A DNA stretch of 64,000 bases from Kordiimonas marina (lineage in GTDB: Bacteria > Pseudomonadota > Alphaproteobacteria > Sphingomonadales > Kordiimonadaceae): the NCBI RefSeq assembly GCF_023006325.1, contig NZ_JAINDF010000006.1, forward strand, positions 62,001 through 126,000, given 5' to 3'. The position numbers were made by a program, and so were the translations under genes. How positions within the stretch are numbered: position 1 is the stretch's first letter; the number at the start of each line of letters is the position of its first letter. Positions 62,662-64,000 of the stretch are shown in pieces. The notes beneath the pieces were generated by a model, which saw only the letters and a program-made list of their open reading frames with translations, was not told the DNA's origin and did no database searches.

Positions 62662-64000
62662 ATGAGAAAGGGGATGATTTCACTGTTGGCTGTGACCACG
62701 GTGATCTGCGGCAGTTACGCTGCATCGGCCGAAACGCTTCAGGATGCCCTGGCGGCGGCTTACGAAAGCAACCCGCAGCTTTTGGCACAGCGGGCGGCGC
62801 TGAGGGCGACGGATGAGAACGTATCCACCGCGAAGTCGGCCTTTTTGCCGAACCTGTCGGGTACATATACACATACGAGAGATCATTCGAGCCTGACCGG
62901 ACCGTCCCAGCAGCAGGATGGCTCTATTGCGATCACGACCCAAGGGGCTAACAGCCGAAGCGACGACTATAGCATCACAGCACGGCAAAATATTTTTAAT
63001 GGGTTTCAGGATCGAAACGCCGTCAAGTCTGCCAAAAGCGGTATCATGGCAGGCCGGGCACAGCTTCTGTCTGTTGAACAACAGGTGCTTCTGCAGGCTG
63101 TAACCGCCTATATGAACGTGGTGCGGGACGAAGCTGTCGTGAAGCTGAATGAGAATAACGTTCAGGTTCTGGAACGCCAGCTTCAGGCCAGTAAGGACCG
63201 GTTCCGTGTGGGGGAAATCACCCGGACCGATGTTGCTCAGTCCGAGGCGCGCCTCGAAAGCGCAAAGTCAGCGCTTCTGTCTGCTAAAGCGACGCTGGCC
63301 TCCAGCCGGGCTTTGTATCGTCGTGTCGTAGGTCGGACCCCCGCGGGGCTCGATACGCCGTCGAAGAAGCCTGAGCTTCCAGTAAATCTGGATGCTGCCG
63401 TTGAACAGGCGATGGAGCTTAGCCCCGGTGTGATCGCCGCCAAATACAATGAGGAAGCCGCACGCTATAATGTTAGCAAGGCAAAGGGCGCGTTGCTGCC
63501 GAGCCTTAATGCACAGGCCTCTGAGCGTTACACGTCTAACAATGGCGGCTTGTCTCAATATGGCGCTTATGCTGGACGGGACTTGGAGACACAGTCTGTA
63601 ACCGTACAGCTTTCTGTGCCTTTGTATTCGGGTGGACAGCGCTATTCGACCATTCGGAAGGCAAAACAGATTCGCAGCCAGCGCATGATGGAAATTCATC
63701 AGGCGGAACGGGTTGCGCAGGAGACTGTTTTCACGGCATGGGATAATTACCGCGCGGCCGTGGGGCAGATCGCTTCGACTGAGGCGGCTGTTCACGCCAA
63801 CGAAATCGCGCTTGAAGGCGTGCGTCAGGAAGCGGCTGTTGGTTCCCGGACCACGCTTGATGTCCTGAACGCCGAGCAGGAGCTTCTGAACTCCCGCGTG
63901 TCGCTCGTCCGGGCGCAGCGTGATGAGTTCGTCGCGGCCTACAGCCTTGTGTCAGCGACCGGCCGGTTGACCGCGACCAACCTTGGCCTGAATGTCGAAA
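62662..64000 (+). CDS. tolC: TolC family outer-membrane channel protein (5' part)
   Basis: The first 446 residues of a TolC-type protein, running off the window. A signal peptide (MRKGMISLLAVTTVICGSYAASA) is followed by the outer-membrane efflux repeat: ETLQDALAAAYESNPQLLAQ, the coiled-coil helix LLQAVTAYMNVVRDEAVVKLNENNVQVLERQLQ, the RFRVGEITRTDVAQSEARL motif, and in the second half the SVPLYSGG strand and VGSRTTLDVLNAEQELL. It forms the outer channel for type I secretion and RND efflux. ATG 62662 has AAGGAGACGAGG upstream. A hairpin GGTGGT/ACCACC lies in the leader at 62574-62591. Confidence 0.93.
   Translation, partial: MRKGMISLLAVTTVICGSYAASAETLQDALAAAYESNPQLLAQRAALRATDENVSTAKSAFLPNLSGTYTHTRDHSSLTGPSQQQDGSIAITTQGANSRSDDYSITARQNIFNGFQDRNAVKSAKSGIMAGRAQLLSVEQQVLLQAVTAYMNVVRDEAVVKLNENNVQVLERQLQASKDRFRVGEITRTDVAQSEARLESAKSALLSAKATLASSRALYRRVVGRTPAGLDTPSKKPELPVNLDAAVEQAMELSPGVIAAKYNEEAARYNVSKAKGALLPSLNAQASERYTSNNGGLSQYGAYAGRDLETQSVTVQLSVPLYSGGQRYSTIRKAKQIRSQRMMEIHQAERVAQETVFTAWDNYRAAVGQIASTEAAVHANEIALEGVRQEAAVGSRTTLDVLNAEQELLNSRVSLVRAQRDEFVAAYSLVSATGRLTATNLGLNVE

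Overview
The window reads as a typical piece of chromosome from a Gram-negative alphaproteobacterium, with roughly 60% GC by eye. Supporting markers are an NDUFS4-like complex I subunit, the mfd-sdhE-recG block, double cold-shock-domain protein, DUF2336 protein, Pcm followed by TolC, and GANTC (CcrM-type) sites crowded into one promoter. Flagellar genes, NhaA plus NhaB antiporters and a dicarboxylate/amino-acid symporter suggest a motile, probably marine or brackish organism. The gene content resembles Caulobacterales, Sphingomonadales and Kordiimonadales; I cannot place the genus.

Layout. 1-0.3 kb: end of flgL. 0.4-8 kb: flavin reductase, DUF2336 protein with a PAS histidine kinase, an S10 peptidase, NAD kinase, MoaA and a short flagellar-rod-like protein. 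8-19.5 kb: DsbA-like protein, outer-membrane barrel, NhaA, Mfd, SdhE, RecG, acyl-CoA carboxylase beta chain. 19.4-30.6 kb: the most distinctive region, three facing transcription units that together look like a sphingolipid system. They are lptG-like permease / MOP flippase / csaA / GNAT-type ceramide synthase / small orphan (minus), lipid kinase / Tam41-like nucleotidyltransferase (plus), and fatty-acyl-AMP ligase / ceramide reductase / ACP / serine palmitoyltransferase (minus). 30.8-39.7 kb: class V aminotransferase with RecX, MocA-like and XdhC molybdenum-enzyme maturation genes, NhaB, cold-shock protein, DUF192, thioesterase, tRNA-Pro, MFS carrier, NDUFS4-like. 39.7-49.8 kb: tRNA-Arg, DUF969-DUF979-DUF2891 operon, PfkB, metC-modB-modC, sulfurtransferase, HspQ. 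50-55.9 kb: queF, queE and queC interleaved with tag, an ATP-grasp enzyme and a symporter. 56-64 kb: a second S10 peptidase bracketed by two related small secreted proteins, OmpA, tRNA-Asn, a sulfotransferase, tRNA-Cys, Pcm and the start of tolC.

How the genes work together. The ligase would load a fatty acid on the dedicated ACP, Spt would condense it with serine, the GNAT enzyme would N-acylate the 3-oxo base and the SDR would reduce it to (dihydro)ceramide. All five activities known from Caulobacter are present. The facing kinase and Tam41-like enzyme suggest ceramide-1-phosphate and then a CDP-ceramide-type intermediate for an anionic head group. The lone LptG-like permease and MOP flippase, cotranscribed with the ceramide synthase, are candidates for moving such lipids outward. 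The last two steps are inference.

Three copies of a paired-palindrome REP-like element lie between genes. I see no insertion sequence, prophage, CRISPR array or rRNA.
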